DNA of 64,000 bases from Rachicladosporium sp. CCFEE 5018 (GCA_002077045.2 KZ111156.1:679444-743443); one strand, 5' to 3'. Positions 36,008 to 46,681 are shown, counted from the first letter of the stretch. Numbers and translations: made by a program. Notes: a model not told the origin generated them from the letters alone.

Positions 36008-37848
36008 ATGGCTTCCTTTCGTCTCCCCCACTGCCTTGTCGCCACCCTCGTCCTCCTCTCGCAGTCCACCCTTGCGCAGTCAGACACGAGCAACTACAAA
36101 GTCTGGTCATCGGTGATCTTCCAGCGTATCGGCGAACGCACTCCCGATGTCCTGGGCTTCATCCCGACAACTTTGACCTCCCTCGGCGCCCAGCAAGCTC
36201 ACAACGCTGGCTCCTTCTTCCGCGAGCGCTATGTGCCATCAGCGCCTTCTGTCTTCGGATCAGCCCGCGCAGGAATTGACGGATTGAATGCGAACACACC
36301 TTCGCCGCAAGAGGTATATGCTTTGGCGTTGGATACCCAGTCGAGCGTTGCTACTGCGCAAGCGTTCTTGCAGGGACTGTATCCGCCTTTCACGCTCAAT
36401 GAGAGCGTGGCGGCGGTACTAGATCCGACGAGTGTATTGGCAAATGGCAGCTATGTATGCGCTTCATTTCCGACAGTTTACCATATCCGATACTGATAGC
36501 GTTGTAGATCGAGAGTCCGCTCGGTGGCTACCAATATATCCAGCTGCACACGAGCGGAACGCTCGACCCTGAATTTCCATACCTCGCTGGTTCCCTGAAC
36601 TGCCCGGCATACGATTACAATCAGGTCAATTATCTGATGTCGGCAGCATACGCAGCAACGGACAACTCGAGCTCGTCCGTCTACGATGCGATCGATGACA
36701 CGCTACTCGCCTCGGTGATGAGCAATAGCCAAGCCGACTACATCAATGCATATGCCATCTACGACTATGTCAATTATTACGCGAATCACAATGCGTCTTT
36801 CAAGGCACAGATCAATGACTCGACGCTGAATGCCTTGCGCTGGCTCGCCGATGAGCAGCAGTACGCCATGCTCGGCAACCTCACGGCGTATAATAATCTT
36901 ACCAGCTCGAGCGCGCTTCCCGACGGTAAGGCCGGTAGCATTGCCACTCTCGGCGGCAATTTACTTCTCGCAAAGATGCTTGATCAGCTCCAGACTTCGG
37001 TTCAGTGGGAAGGAGAGTACTACAAGCTCTCACTACTTTTCGCCGACTTCCCCTCTCTCGTCTCCATGTTCGCGCTTCTTGGCCTTCCAGGTCTGAATTC
37101 TAACTTCGCAGGCCTGCCCTCATTCGCAAGCTCTGCAGTCTTCGAGGTCTTCTCTACCAGCGACAATGCCACCTACCCAAGCGAGGACGACTTGTGGGTA
37201 CGCTTCTACTTCCGCAACGGCACCGATAGCGATGACGCCTACCAGTCTTACCCAATTTTCCGCCACGGTCCAAGCGAGACAGACATGCGGTGGTCAGACT
37301 TCCAGACGAGCATGAATGGCGTGCTTATCGGGAGTATCGGAGACTGGTGCACGCAGTGTGAGGCCGTCACGAGCGTCTTCTGCGCCGCTTGGGGCAATAG
37401 CACAACATCCTCTGGCTCCACCTCCTCCTCCTCTTCCTCCACAAATCGCGGACGCAGCCACAGCATGTCTCCAGCTGTTGCAGGGGTCATTGGCGCGATC
37501 GTGGCGCTTGTTATCGCTGGCTTGATCTTTGGTCTGTTAGCCTTAATTGGTGGCTTCCGGGTTCACAGGAACAACAAGTATGACACGAAGAAAGATCTAG
37601 GCGGGTTCAAGGGCAGTCAGAAGCTGGCTTCAGATCGTGATCTAACGTTGCCGAAGGGTGGCGCTGTAGTCGGGGCGACCGTGGAAAGAGATGCTATGGG
37701 CGGAGTAGGACACGAGAGGATTGGAAGCTGGGAGTTGAAGAAGGCGGATATGGGATCTGGCGGTATGGAGAGAGTGAGGCCGAGCTTCGAGGATGACGAT
37801 AGGGTAAACCCGTTTCGGGACCCCGTGAAGGCTGATGAGAGGGTCTGA
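36008..37848 (+). CDS. Membrane-anchored histidine-acid-phosphatase-like protein lacking catalytic histidines
   Basis: Exons 36008-36454 and 36508-37848 (53-nt intron, phase 0) give 595 residues. There is a signal peptide (1-23), then a branch-2 histidine phosphatase domain and a Ser-rich stalk. One TM helix follows (AGVIGAIVALVIAGLIFGLL, near residues 475-500), and then a basic/acidic cytosolic tail. In active relatives the strand motif is RHGxRxP; here it is RIGERTP with Ile at position 41. The usual HD near the C-terminus reads AD (residues 328-329) in LLFADFPSL. Many Asn-X-Ser/Thr sites suggest a glycosylated cell-surface protein. It is probably a pseudoenzyme or binding protein. An RHG at 401-403 lies in the wrong context to replace the motif. 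Confidence 0.88.
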
Positions 37849-38015
37849 AGGGCATGATACGATCGTGATGAGTGATATGTGTACACGTTCTATGCTTAAT
37901 GACAGAATTCTGTCTGAAATTCGACGTGGTGAAGTAGGCGTTTCGTCTCAACTCAGTCGTGACGGTCGTCTTCGATAATATTATATTATTGATTGTGAGA
38001 GAAACTTAGCATACT

Positions 38016-38096
38016 GGCAATGTAGCAAAGTGGTTACTGCGATTGACTAGAAATCAATTCCCTTCGGGGGCGTAGGTTCGAGTCCTGCCATTGTCG
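38016..38096 (+). tRNA. tRNA-Ser (anticodon AGA)
   Basis: 81 nt. The acceptor stem GGCAATG pairs with CATTGTC (one G-U). The anticodon stem ATTGA/TCAAT closes the loop CTAGAAA, with AGA at 38049-38051. A long variable arm (CCCTTCGGGG) as in class II tRNAs marks it as serine. The T arm is GTAGG-TTCGAGT-CCTGC. No intron and no encoded CCA. A short T run follows near 38125. Confidence 0.93.
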
Positions 38097-39141
38097 CGTC
38101 TGATCTCTGCTGAGACGAATACGTTTTGATTTTCCTCAATGTTTTGTTGGAGCCGCACGGCATTACGATCTCAAAAATACAACGGCATTCGGTGAGATTG
38201 TGCATGGCGCATGTCATGGACGGAGCATCGCGCCTCGAATTCTCGGATCGGCAAATCGCACGAGGGTACATACAGATCTGAGAGACCGCAGCGTAGGCGA
38301 CACGGACGCATGACAAGGTATTCGATAGGGCGAGCCGCACGAGCAATGCATTGACAATCGTTTTGAGGCAGTAGAAATCCGGTAAGACGTACCACGATCT
38401 GGCCTCACGCCCTTCTCCCGCAGCCTTGCAAGCAAAACCATCAGATGAAAAGTATCAGCACCTGTCAGACGTACCGCCGAACCCTCCCAGCCAGACCGGC
38501 CGAAGCCAGACATCCGACTGGGTTGAGATCATCGCCACGCAGAGCAAGCTCCGCGCACGTCGGCATCACTCTTGGGCTCGGGGCATCGGCTCATCAGCCA
38601 GGTTGGAGTCTGTGGCTCATGTAGAGAACACAGTATGTGGATGTTTACTATAGAAATGATTCCATGAAGTCTGTGGTGTTTTGTTAGCGGTGATGGAGGA
38701 TACAAAGGGGGCGCCGGGGCAACGCACAAAGTCGACATAGAAAAAGAAGAAGAAGAGGCGCAGACGGATTCGAAATTTGTTATATACTGAAGCGGGAGTG
38801 ACTGCGGGCACTAATGAGCGCCAAGACTGATGCCTGAGGCTTGAGACGACGAACGAGGTTCTCCATCCAGAGATTCGAATGCGCACCTTGAGTAGATTTG
38901 TTCTGGATCAAGCAATGGCAATCGTCATCAGATGTTACCGTTGCTCATATATGTATGCCAGTCATGGCCTGATCAGCGTGTATCAGTTGACGAAGAAGTT
39001 ACATGTGACAATGCGACCGTGGGAAGACGGAGATGTGCAGGACAACCAAGTACGCGATCAAGGCGGCACAGTAGAAGGTCATTGGTAATGCAATATATGC
39101 TCTATCTGCTTAAGAACAGCCTCCGACGTGCTTCTACGTGG
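38097..39141. other. 1-kb region between tRNA and kinase gene
   Basis: No gene supported. Positions 38341-38661 are almost identical to the other copy (one or two differences), whereas 38662-38820 differ by about a quarter. An open plus-strand frame (38426-38653) lies in the conserved part, but a domain, start and splice context are lacking. Confidence 0.5.
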
Positions 39142-41103
39142 TCAGTTGAGAATACGCTGCAGCTTACTCCTTACCTCCGACAACGTGACATCAGACTTAG
39201 TGAGCATAGAAGTGATGCAATTCCTCATATTCCCTCCATCGCCCATCTGCGCATCGAAATCTGGCGGAAAGGTTCCAGTCTTGACTGCTGACAGTGTCGC
39301 ATGACGCTCCATTCGAGTAGCAAACGGCCACACGAGTTCGAACGCTATCAAGCCCAATGCATATAAGTCGAGCTGTGGGCTGTGCGGGTGCGGGACGGCG
39401 AACGGCTGGTAGAGAGCAGTGCCGACGTCAAACGCATTTATACTTGTTGCGCTAGAAGTGCGCAATGTCGCCAGGCCGAAGTCGCCGATGCGGATGCGAA
39501 GACGGCGTATCGCGGTCGCCTCGTCTTCTATGATCGAAGGATGTGCATTAGGTGCCATGGCAACATTGCCAACCTGCGATTCGAGGCCAGCGCCTGTCGC
39601 AGTATGTTGCTGCTTGGCGCCACCGACCGTGGGCGTATCAGAGGTTTGGAGACATCGAGGGCAATCGAACAGGTCGACTGAGCCATCTGCGTATGTCTCT
39701 GTGCATGCTTCGAGGAAGACGTTTCCAGGCTTCAGGTCGCGGTGGACCACATTGTGACGATGGAGGTAGTCCACGCCATCTAGTATGGCTAGTAAGATGC
39801 GCACTGATGGCCGAATGTGGAAGCAATGGCACAGCAAATTTTGCGACTCTTGCGCAGGCGGCGTAAGGAAGGCCGCCAAATTCGTCGGATACAGCGCCAT
39901 CTGGATATGCAGTGCCAAGCTGGGACCGCTAAGTCTCTGGACGAGGCCATTCGTTCCACTGAGCTCGCTTTGCGCACTCATGTCTCGTGAGATGGACTCT
40001 GTTCCCTGCGTTTGGTCACATGATCTGGCCTGCAGCGCTGATTGTGTGACGATCTCATTGCCTTGCCCGATGTTCGTTGTCGGGTGAATCTGCTCTCGGT
40101 CGTCGCCCATCGATTCTAGCTGTCCGCTTGAGCTGTTCTCGAATGCAATGTGGCTCTCGTCTGTGTCAGTCTTGGTAATGATCCGGCCTAATGAGTGCCC
40201 GGGTGTGAAGCGAGTGTCACTCGCACCACTCGTAGCATCTGGCTCTCCCGGGTGGTTTGACGCATCGAGACCCCAGTCGATCCAGCCGTTGTGATATCTC
40301 ACGATGTTCGGATGATCGAGACGTGCCAGCATGCGAACCTCATTGAGCATAGCATCTGCCTCGGACGATACTTCAAGAGGTGGCCGTTGGGAAGTTGTCG
40401 AAGGCAGAACTATCTTTTTGATGGCATAGATAACATTGTCAAGCCGATGTTTGCAAGCATAGACTGACCCATAGCCACCTCTACCAATCATGTCGATCTC
40501 CTCGAAGTCATGCGTGTATCGGCTACTAGTGGCTTGATGAGTGTGGAGAGCCAGTCCTACCTGTGCGTAGGGTGAATAGCGCAGGTCAAGTAGCTCTTTC
40601 GCGCGGCCCTCATCGATCACAGGTCCACCGTCGATCAGTAAAGGTGGCAACACTGTACCGACATGCCCATGCAGAGGCATAGATCTACTGCCTTGCGACA
40701 GCAGGTCAAGACCACGAAGTATCTGCTCCCTGATAGGCGCACGATCCTGGCCGGCCGGCTCATCGTCGACAATACCAAGGCGGGCGAGCTCAGCACTCAG
40801 ACTCTGATACTTCGCCCTCGCCTGTATAGTGAGCTCGCTCTCATCGAGCGATAGTCCCCTTCGTTTGGCGTCTTGACGAACCTCATTGCGACATCGTTCT
40901 TCTAGAAGAGCATGGAGCAGAAGATCTTTGTTACTGGCAGTAGTTGGTCCAGCGCGGGCAATCTCATTCCGCGGTGAAGCGCCCTCGGTCACTCCTCGAT
41001 TTAGGAGTTGTCCGTCAACAACATCGTCAGGCTTGCTTTCGCTGTCTGACGATTCTGTGGAGTCGGAAGAGTCGGAGGCGCCCGATCGGAAGAACTTGGA
41101 CAT
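39142..41103 (-). CDS. eIF2-alpha kinase, HRI-like, copy on contig 2
   Basis: 653 residues, single exon. It phosphorylates eIF2-alpha under stress to reduce translation; the assignment to this family rests on domain layout. The Gly loop IGRGGYGSVYACKH is at 206-219, the Lys is in AIKK (about 229), and an insert of about 120 residues lies between the N and C lobes (about 275-395), typical of eIF2-alpha kinases. The catalytic loop HRDLKPGNVFL is at 454-464 and DFGLA at 541-545. The C-terminal VWPFATRMERHATLSAVKTG matches the family pattern after the activation segment. The N-terminus is Ser/Asp-rich and then helical (residues 55-135). The usual APE motif is degenerate (YQPFAV). Confidence 0.88.
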   Translation of the reverse strand: MSKFFRSGASDSSDSTESSDSESKPDDVVDGQLLNRGVTEGASPRNEIARAGPTTASNKDLLLHALLEERCRNEVRQDAKRRGLSLDESELTIQARAKYQSLSAELARLGIVDDEPAGQDRAPIREQILRGLDLLSQGSRSMPLHGHVGTVLPPLLIDGGPVIDEGRAKELLDLRYSPYAQVGLALHTHQATSSRYTHDFEEIDMIGRGGYGSVYACKHRLDNVIYAIKKIVLPSTTSQRPPLEVSSEADAMLNEVRMLARLDHPNIVRYHNGWIDWGLDASNHPGEPDATSGASDTRFTPGHSLGRIITKTDTDESHIAFENSSSGQLESMGDDREQIHPTTNIGQGNEIVTQSALQARSCDQTQGTESISRDMSAQSELSGTNGLVQRLSGPSLALHIQMALYPTNLAAFLTPPAQESQNLLCHCFHIRPSVRILLAILDGVDYLHRHNVVHRDLKPGNVFLEACTETYADGSVDLFDCPRCLQTSDTPTVGGAKQQHTATGAGLESQVGNVAMAPNAHPSIIEDEATAIRRLRIRIGDFGLATLRTSSATSINAFDVGTALYQPFAVPHPHSPQLDLYALGLIAFELVWPFATRMERHATLSAVKTGTFPPDFDAQMGDGGNMRNCITSMLTKSDVTLSEVRSKLQRILN

Positions 41104-41611
41104 GCTCTGTCATTTGGCTTTATAGCACGAATATGTCCCTGGAGGGCCAGACTGATTCCAGGCATATGCCAGACCACAAGCGTGCAGGACCTGTGACCTA
41201 GACTTTTAAGGCAATCGTAGTGCCCTAGGTCCCATTAGTTGTTCGTTCACGTCTCGACTCATTCCACATTGTGCAGCAAGTGCCTAGCAAGAGCAACCCA
41301 ATGGATCTCTGAAGACCATTGGAGCTTGTAGGCAACAAACACATTCAAGTCATTCGCAATATCTCAAGAATTGTTCTTTGCCCTTCTAGTGCCTTCGAAG
41401 GGCTTCGAGAGGACAGCTGGCATCTGTATGTGTATACTATGGTCAAGATCAATGCTGTTAATGATGAGTCTAGGGCGTGCATTCAGCCCTGCGATATCTA
41501 TGGCTTGGCAACGATCTTCGGCTCGGGAACATCGATCTACATACACAGGGTGGTACTACGGTACACTTATGATCTGCTCATCGCCGTCGTTGTCGTGAGC
41601 ATGCCCCGATA
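41104..41611. promoter_or_regulatory. Divergent promoter of kinase and PPR-like genes
   Basis: 508 bp between two start codons. Positions from about 41420 to 41590 differ from the other copy by roughly a fifth, with indels. Identity jumps to about 99% just at the PPR-like start codon. Confidence 0.5.
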
Positions 41612-43693
41612 ATGCAGATGATCTGGTCGCGCATAGCGCAAGTCCGAGTCGGATGCCGTTGCCCGCACTGTGTCCCCTCCACCAGCGGAGTAACGCGGCG
41701 AGCCGGGACCACGGCAGCAAATGGAGCACCTAGGTACCTCACCAGCTCGACCCTATGGTACTCTGGCATTTTCGCCGCCGCGGCGACTCTCGATGCTGGA
41801 CGCAAGGTGCAGAGGCGTGAGAAGTGGGACAGCGCCATTGCGGATGTGAAGCAGGAACTGGCCGTAGAGGGGAGGGTAGAGCTTGGGGTGCCGGTGGAGG
41901 AGACAGCCCAGCAAGATGCCCGAATTGAACATGACATGTTGGCACAAGCGACGACGGATTACCTTGGGGATCATGACATGCTTGCCTCCGATGACGCTGA
42001 GAACGATGCACGACCTCCACGATGGCCAATCAATACTGGGCCACCACTGCAGAGGCACAACCTCGCACCAGAGTCCATATTCGCATCACCGACGAGGGGA
42101 TCTAAGAACGATCAACGCGCGTGGTCGGCGAAGAAGGTCGAGATCATTGGAATCTCCATTGATCTGTTGCAGCTCCGGACCCTACTCACCTTGCACGATC
42201 TGGGCTATCTGGAGCAAGCGCTTGTTACAGTACCAGAGAACTACGCGACTCACTTGACAAGCTATGGATCAGCCACAGCGCTCCGCATTCGCGAGCTGCA
42301 GGATGAACTTAGAGCTGTCTGGAAGTGTGCACCCTCCTTAAAGGGGTACAAGCGGTCAGACAGTCGTGTTCCGCTTAACAGTCTCGGAGGTGTACCAGGA
42401 CAAGGCCGCACCTACGAGCCTCCGTTAGACCTCAATCTGTCGCTACAAACATTGTTCCGACAACACAAGCGCTACCGAATTAGCACGGTCGAGCTTCTGG
42501 CGAAGATGAGCTACACACTCTCACAAACCACTTCACCACCGAACCTCGACACCTACAATACACTCCTGCGCGGCATGTCCCACGTCAATCTCCCAGAGGT
42601 CAGCCGCCATGTCATCACCTCCCTCACCCTTTCCCAGCTTCGGCCCAATGAGATCACGATCTCCGCCGTCCTAGACAGCTACACTAAGCACGACGACGCT
42701 GCTGGCTTTCTTCGCTACGTCGAGAAGATGCGAGGCAAGCACAACGGTCTCTCGCTCGCTCGACCAGACATTAAAATCACTGATGCTGGCAAATCCCGCC
42801 TGAAGCCGAAAGAAGGCGAGCCCGATAAGATCATCCAGCTTCCCTACCCAACTCCTCGAGTCATGTCATCCCTAATCTCAGGCTTACTACACTTTGCCGG
42901 ATTCGATACTGCGCTCGGGCTCTGCAAGTCTTTCTCTCAAGAGGGTTGGGGAATATGCATGGCTGGATTGTCGAGTCTGCTGCGTGACTGCGCTGCTCGC
43001 AACGATTGGGCTGCGGGAAAGAGCGTATGGGAGCAGTTTCAAGGACTTGCTGCTCAGAGTCGAGCACAAAGGCGTGAGGAGCGGGAGAAAATTCCGCTGA
43101 ATGCCTTTGGCGCCATGTTGAGACTGTGCTTGGGATCTGGCGAGCAGAGGGTCTACGAGCAAGTCTGGGAAATTGCTGTGAATGACCACGGAGTCGAAGG
43201 TCAGAAGCTTAGAGGCATGGTGAGCAGTGGTTTGAAGAGAGCGGAAAGCGGACCGGTGGCTGTGAGAGGCATGCTGGAAGTGAAGGGGAAACATGCCAAA
43301 ACGAGTATCGGAAGCACAATGCCCAACGATGCTCACAGTACAGGTCTGGGCAACCTGGATCCACCGATATCTACGCGAAAGTACACGCCATTCCATCAGG
43401 CGGAAGAGGCAAGTGCAATACTGACAGAGTTATCTGGAAGCTTGACACTCCAGCCGGCGAACGATCCCGTAGTACCGGAGACCAGAGCTCACTATATTCT
43501 ATCGACAGACGCACTGGACGCTGCGATAGTGACTTCAGCCCTGATAGCGCCACCGAAGATTAGGCGGTCGACTGCGTTGTCAGCAGAGCCTTCAATCACG
43601 GTAACGCTGGAGCAGCTCCATGGTACCATGCCATGGGGGCTCGAGCTAGACGAGTACGAGCTCGCTGAGCGACCGATGGAGCTGAGAGCTTGA
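41612..43693 (+). CDS. PPR-like probable mitochondrial protein, copy on contig 2
   Basis: 693 residues, single exon, ATG at 41612. The N-terminus is Arg-rich and poor in acidic residues, with a CRCPHC pair and a RRAGTT segment, then YSGIFAAAATLD, as in fungal mitochondrial pentatricopeptide proteins. Helical-repeat segments are visible around residues 308-345 (LDTYNTLLRGM, PNEITISAVLDSY) and 415-470. This suggests RNA binding or expression control in mitochondria; the exact role is unknown. The end LEQLHGTMPWGLEL is conserved in both copies, but residues about 607-655 just before it differ strongly between copies. Confidence 0.82.
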   Translation: MQMIWSRIAQVRVGCRCPHCVPSTSGVTRRAGTTAANGAPRYLTSSTLWYSGIFAAAATLDAGRKVQRREKWDSAIADVKQELAVEGRVELGVPVEETAQQDARIEHDMLAQATTDYLGDHDMLASDDAENDARPPRWPINTGPPLQRHNLAPESIFASPTRGSKNDQRAWSAKKVEIIGISIDLLQLRTLLTLHDLGYLEQALVTVPENYATHLTSYGSATALRIRELQDELRAVWKCAPSLKGYKRSDSRVPLNSLGGVPGQGRTYEPPLDLNLSLQTLFRQHKRYRISTVELLAKMSYTLSQTTSPPNLDTYNTLLRGMSHVNLPEVSRHVITSLTLSQLRPNEITISAVLDSYTKHDDAAGFLRYVEKMRGKHNGLSLARPDIKITDAGKSRLKPKEGEPDKIIQLPYPTPRVMSSLISGLLHFAGFDTALGLCKSFSQEGWGICMAGLSSLLRDCAARNDWAAGKSVWEQFQGLAAQSRAQRREEREKIPLNAFGAMLRLCLGSGEQRVYEQVWEIAVNDHGVEGQKLRGMVSSGLKRAESGPVAVRGMLEVKGKHAKTSIGSTMPNDAHSTGLGNLDPPISTRKYTPFHQAEEASAILTELSGSLTLQPANDPVVPETRAHYILSTDALDAAIVTSALIAPPKIRRSTALSAEPSITVTLEQLHGTMPWGLELDEYELAERPMELRA

Positions 43694-44202
43694 CATTTTG
43701 TGCAATGATTCATGACTACATAGCGAGGCGTTGGGTCTGGGTGGATACTGTACAAAGCTGGTACTGCGGCATGCGATGTACAGGGAAATGGATAGATCTG
43801 TACATGGTCAGGCGCCGCGTAGGAGTCTTTGTCTCCGTCTCCAGCCATACATCGGTACGAACCTCAACCCGTACCACTGTTCCATTGTCACTCTTCATCA
43901 GATCCAGTTCCTCGGCTTGCTCGGTATGTGCCCACGTGAATTCCAGACATCGATCTGCGCGTGAGTTTCGAGCGCCGTTGATGTCGATGGTGTTATAGTT
44001 GTGGAGGATCTGCGCTATGCTTGGCGCACATGGATCGTGCAGCCGGGAGCGGGTCAATATGCAGGTGCTCGAGCATTGGAGTGGGGGTTGTTTCGTGTTT
44101 GCGTGTTTGGACGCGAAACTGCTGTTGTTGACTTGAGACGGAGGAGCTGCATCGCTCACCTCAGAAGATACCACGAAGTCTACCAAATAGCATACTCGTA
44201 GA
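43694..44202. other. Intergenic region downstream of PPR-like gene
   Basis: A minus-strand frame continues across it but without ATG, and its changes between copies are almost all amino-acid altering, so it is probably not coding. Confidence 0.45.
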
Positions 44203-44613
44203 CTATAGCTTACACCATCCAGTTCTATCATCGCATCTATCATCGCATCGCCGAGGAGTGGGCCCGTGATACTTTTCCCAGTACCACTGTTCTGCAATTT
44301 CCACACACACGGCACAGACACAGTTCACAGTCTCTATCTCCGTCTCCACCAATGAAACACGGTTAATTCCACGGCCGCTACGCTGACTCCAGTATGGCGC
44401 GAGATGCATGCGATGTGCCGAGTCGTGCCCTCGTTGCCAGTGCGCGAGCTGCGGTTGTTTGCCGGAGGGAAGCAGGGACGCCCTTGGAGCGGGAGGTGCG
44501 TCTTGTGCGACTTGATCTTGCTGAGTGAGCGACTGCACTTGTGTTTTGGACAGTGTTAGAGAGCTTGGTGAAGTGTGAGGCCATTGGAAACGGTGATACA
44601 CTCGTTTGAGCAT
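44203..44613 (-). CDS. Hypothetical protein, weakly supported
   Basis: An ATG-started frame of 136 codons, kept at full length in the other copy (63473-63883). The central stretch (HWQRGHDSAHRMHLAPYW) looks protein-like. An intron could begin near 44345, where GTGTTT follows GGAATTAAC, and end at TTGCAG near 44288. I recognise no family. Only a few substitutions separate the copies and they are not clearly silent, so this may be noncoding. Confidence 0.3.
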   Translation of the reverse strand: MLKRVYHRFQWPHTSPSSLTLSKTQVQSLTQQDQVAQDAPPAPRASLLPSGKQPQLAHWQRGHDSAHRMHLAPYWSQRSGRGINRVSLVETEIETVNCVCAVCVEIAEQWYWEKYHGPTPRRCDDRCDDRTGWCKL

Positions 44614-44738
44614 GTCTACAGCGATTTGATTTGGGAGCGCGATTGGAAGAGCTGTTCAAAGCGAGCTCTGCTTGCTGCATTGGAGACGACGTCGGACTGC
44701 CCACAGTATCTGGATTGGCATCGCACGTGGCCTGGCGC

Positions 44739-46681
44739 ATGAACAGTGACAATAGCAAGAAGATGGAGAGCAATGTGAATGACAGCAAACGGCGCAGGAG
44801 GACGTTGGAGGATGTCCATGGAGCTTATACACACCGCAGCTCGTCCGAGCATGGCCGACAAGAGCTACCAACAACCACACGAACGAGAACACCACAGCGG
44901 CCGAAGCAACGGCGAAGACGAAGGCTAGGCGTAGGCTTCACATACGGACTCGTCGCGACCCAGATCACAGCGGCGGCGGCACAGAGCTGCATCTCACTGG
45001 CAGACTCCACGACGTGTCCATCATTCAATGCATCCTCGATATCGACAAACAGCAACCTCACTGGACTGTTTCCCTTCCTCTCAAGTGTGACGGACACGGC
45101 GTCGTTCGATTCAGCAATACAAACATACATCGCAAATGGCTTTACGGAACAACGGTAGGTGACAATGTCTGCGACCAGGCCTATCGCAAGCGCTGACATC
45201 TTGACAGATACCAGCAGCTCATAGGCTGCTCTAATGTTAACCTTGACAACACAACAGCATTCTATGCAAGATACACAACGAGCGTACTTTGCAATGCGAT
45301 CGTGCAGAACTCACTCACGCCATGCGACCTCACAGGCGACGCCACACGACCACTATGTGCGGACTCCTGTGGTGAATATGCACAGAGCGAGCAGGAGATC
45401 GTCGCAAGTGATATCTGTGGCAATGCGGGAGACGGAGCACTCACGCAGATACGAGCTGACTTCACCAATTGCGCTTTGCCGGCCGACTCATTGACGAGGA
45501 CTTGCATACCAGCTGTGTACAATGAGCCAGAGAATTGCGGCTACGGCTCCAACCTTGGGTCGCTATGCTCATACTGCGCGTCAAGCTCACAGAATGCGAC
45601 GGACTCGTGCTGTGTGTTCTCCAACACAACAACAAGATGTGAGGGTGTTGTGCTGCCAGTGATAGCGTCATCGGCACTCAATGAAGTGGTGACTACCATG
45701 GTGACCACATCTCCCGGCTCGACGAGCACGAGTGGCAGTACCGGTGCCACGACGTCAAACAGCAGGTCAGGGCTCAGTGGAGGCGCGATCGCAGGCATAG
45801 TCATTGGAGCAGTGCTAGGCGCACTTGCACTCCTTGCACTGATCATCTTCGGCTGCCTGCTATTCCGAAGGCGGCGTGCGAGCAGTCCGGCGACAAGCGT
45901 CTTCAACCAGCCGGCCACCATGCGTCAAATCGACCCACCTTCAACTGGTTACACGGACGGCACAGCCGATCGTAACCGTGATGGTGAGCGCGCTGGACTT
46001 GCAGTCTTGCCAGGTGGTAGAGTTACCCGAATGTCGGCGCTGGAAGGCTCTAGCAGCTCCTCTCAGCACAGTCAGTCGCCAATGCTGCTTGGAGGTGCAC
46101 GTAGATCGGGCTCTTCGGAACGAGAACGCGCTACGACACCTCACGGCACGCTGCTTAGCCCGCCGCAGACAGCAGGAAAGCGTAGTGGCTCCCTGTCTAG
46201 CGGCTCGCAACTTGCCTCCGCTGCCGCAGCTGTGCGTGCGTTTGCTGACGAGACTTCGCCTTCGTCGGGTGATGACTATACCTCGCCAGAGTCAGCTGCA
46301 AGGAGCGAGCAACTCACTTTCTTCAAGGACTATTACTCGTCTGACGAAGTTCACGGCGGCGATCTGGTAGCTACACTATGGACTTACGAGCCCCGAGCCG
46401 CAGATGAGTTCCACTTGGAGCGAGGTGACATGGTGAAAGTGACTGGGATCTGGGATGATGGATGGGCCACTGGTGTGAGGGTCAGGATGAAGGCCGAGGA
46501 CTGGCGGCCACAACGAGACTCAGGAATGACTACGGGAAGTAGTAGTGGCGAGAGTGGAAGGCTAGGGAGTCCAGAAGGTGAGGGCGAAGTAAAGGCATTC
46601 CCAATGGTTTGTGTGTGCTTGCCGCAACACTGGAGAAAGACTATCGAGGGTGATTCGACAGAGGGCAGTGGGCCTTACTGA
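44739..46681 (+). CDS. Transmembrane protein with Cys-rich ectodomain and C-terminal SH3 domain (Fus1-like layout)
   Basis: Exons 44739-45154 and 45208-46681 (53-nt intron, phase 2) give 629 residues. An Arg-rich N-terminus precedes a hydrophobic stretch (residues about 63-82) that may act as signal anchor. Next come a Cys- and Asn-glycosylation-rich region, a Ser/Thr-rich stalk and a strong TM helix (GAIAGIVIGAVLGALALLAL, near 332-352). A basic stop (RRRR) and a long Ser-rich cytosolic part follow, then an SH3 domain at about 525-600 (ATLWTYEPRAADEFHLERGD, WDDGWATG, FPMVCVCLP). The architecture resembles yeast Fus1 and similar fungal cell-surface signalling proteins. The exact start is uncertain. 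Its homeolog begins just beyond the window end. Confidence 0.85.

Larger units (their letters stand above)
31352..44730. repeat. Homeologous block, colinear with 50647-64000
   Basis: About 13.4 kb with the same gene order and orientation as contig 3. The offset drifts between 19295 and 19265 because of small indels. Identity is patchy, from nearly 100% to about 75-90% in short stretches. Confidence 0.93.

Noticed and set aside
37261..37269. RHG tripeptide at residues 401-403 of the phosphatase-like protein as the active site
   Set aside because: It lies near the end of the domain without the R-x-P continuation, so it does not replace the N-terminal motif.
38846..38895. Second tRNA-like motif near the kinase 3' end
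   Set aside because: Only the ATTCGAATC-like piece fits; the remaining arms do not fold.
43716..44321. 201-codon minus-strand frame downstream of the PPR-like gene
   Set aside because: No ATG start, and differences against the other copy are almost all amino-acid changing.
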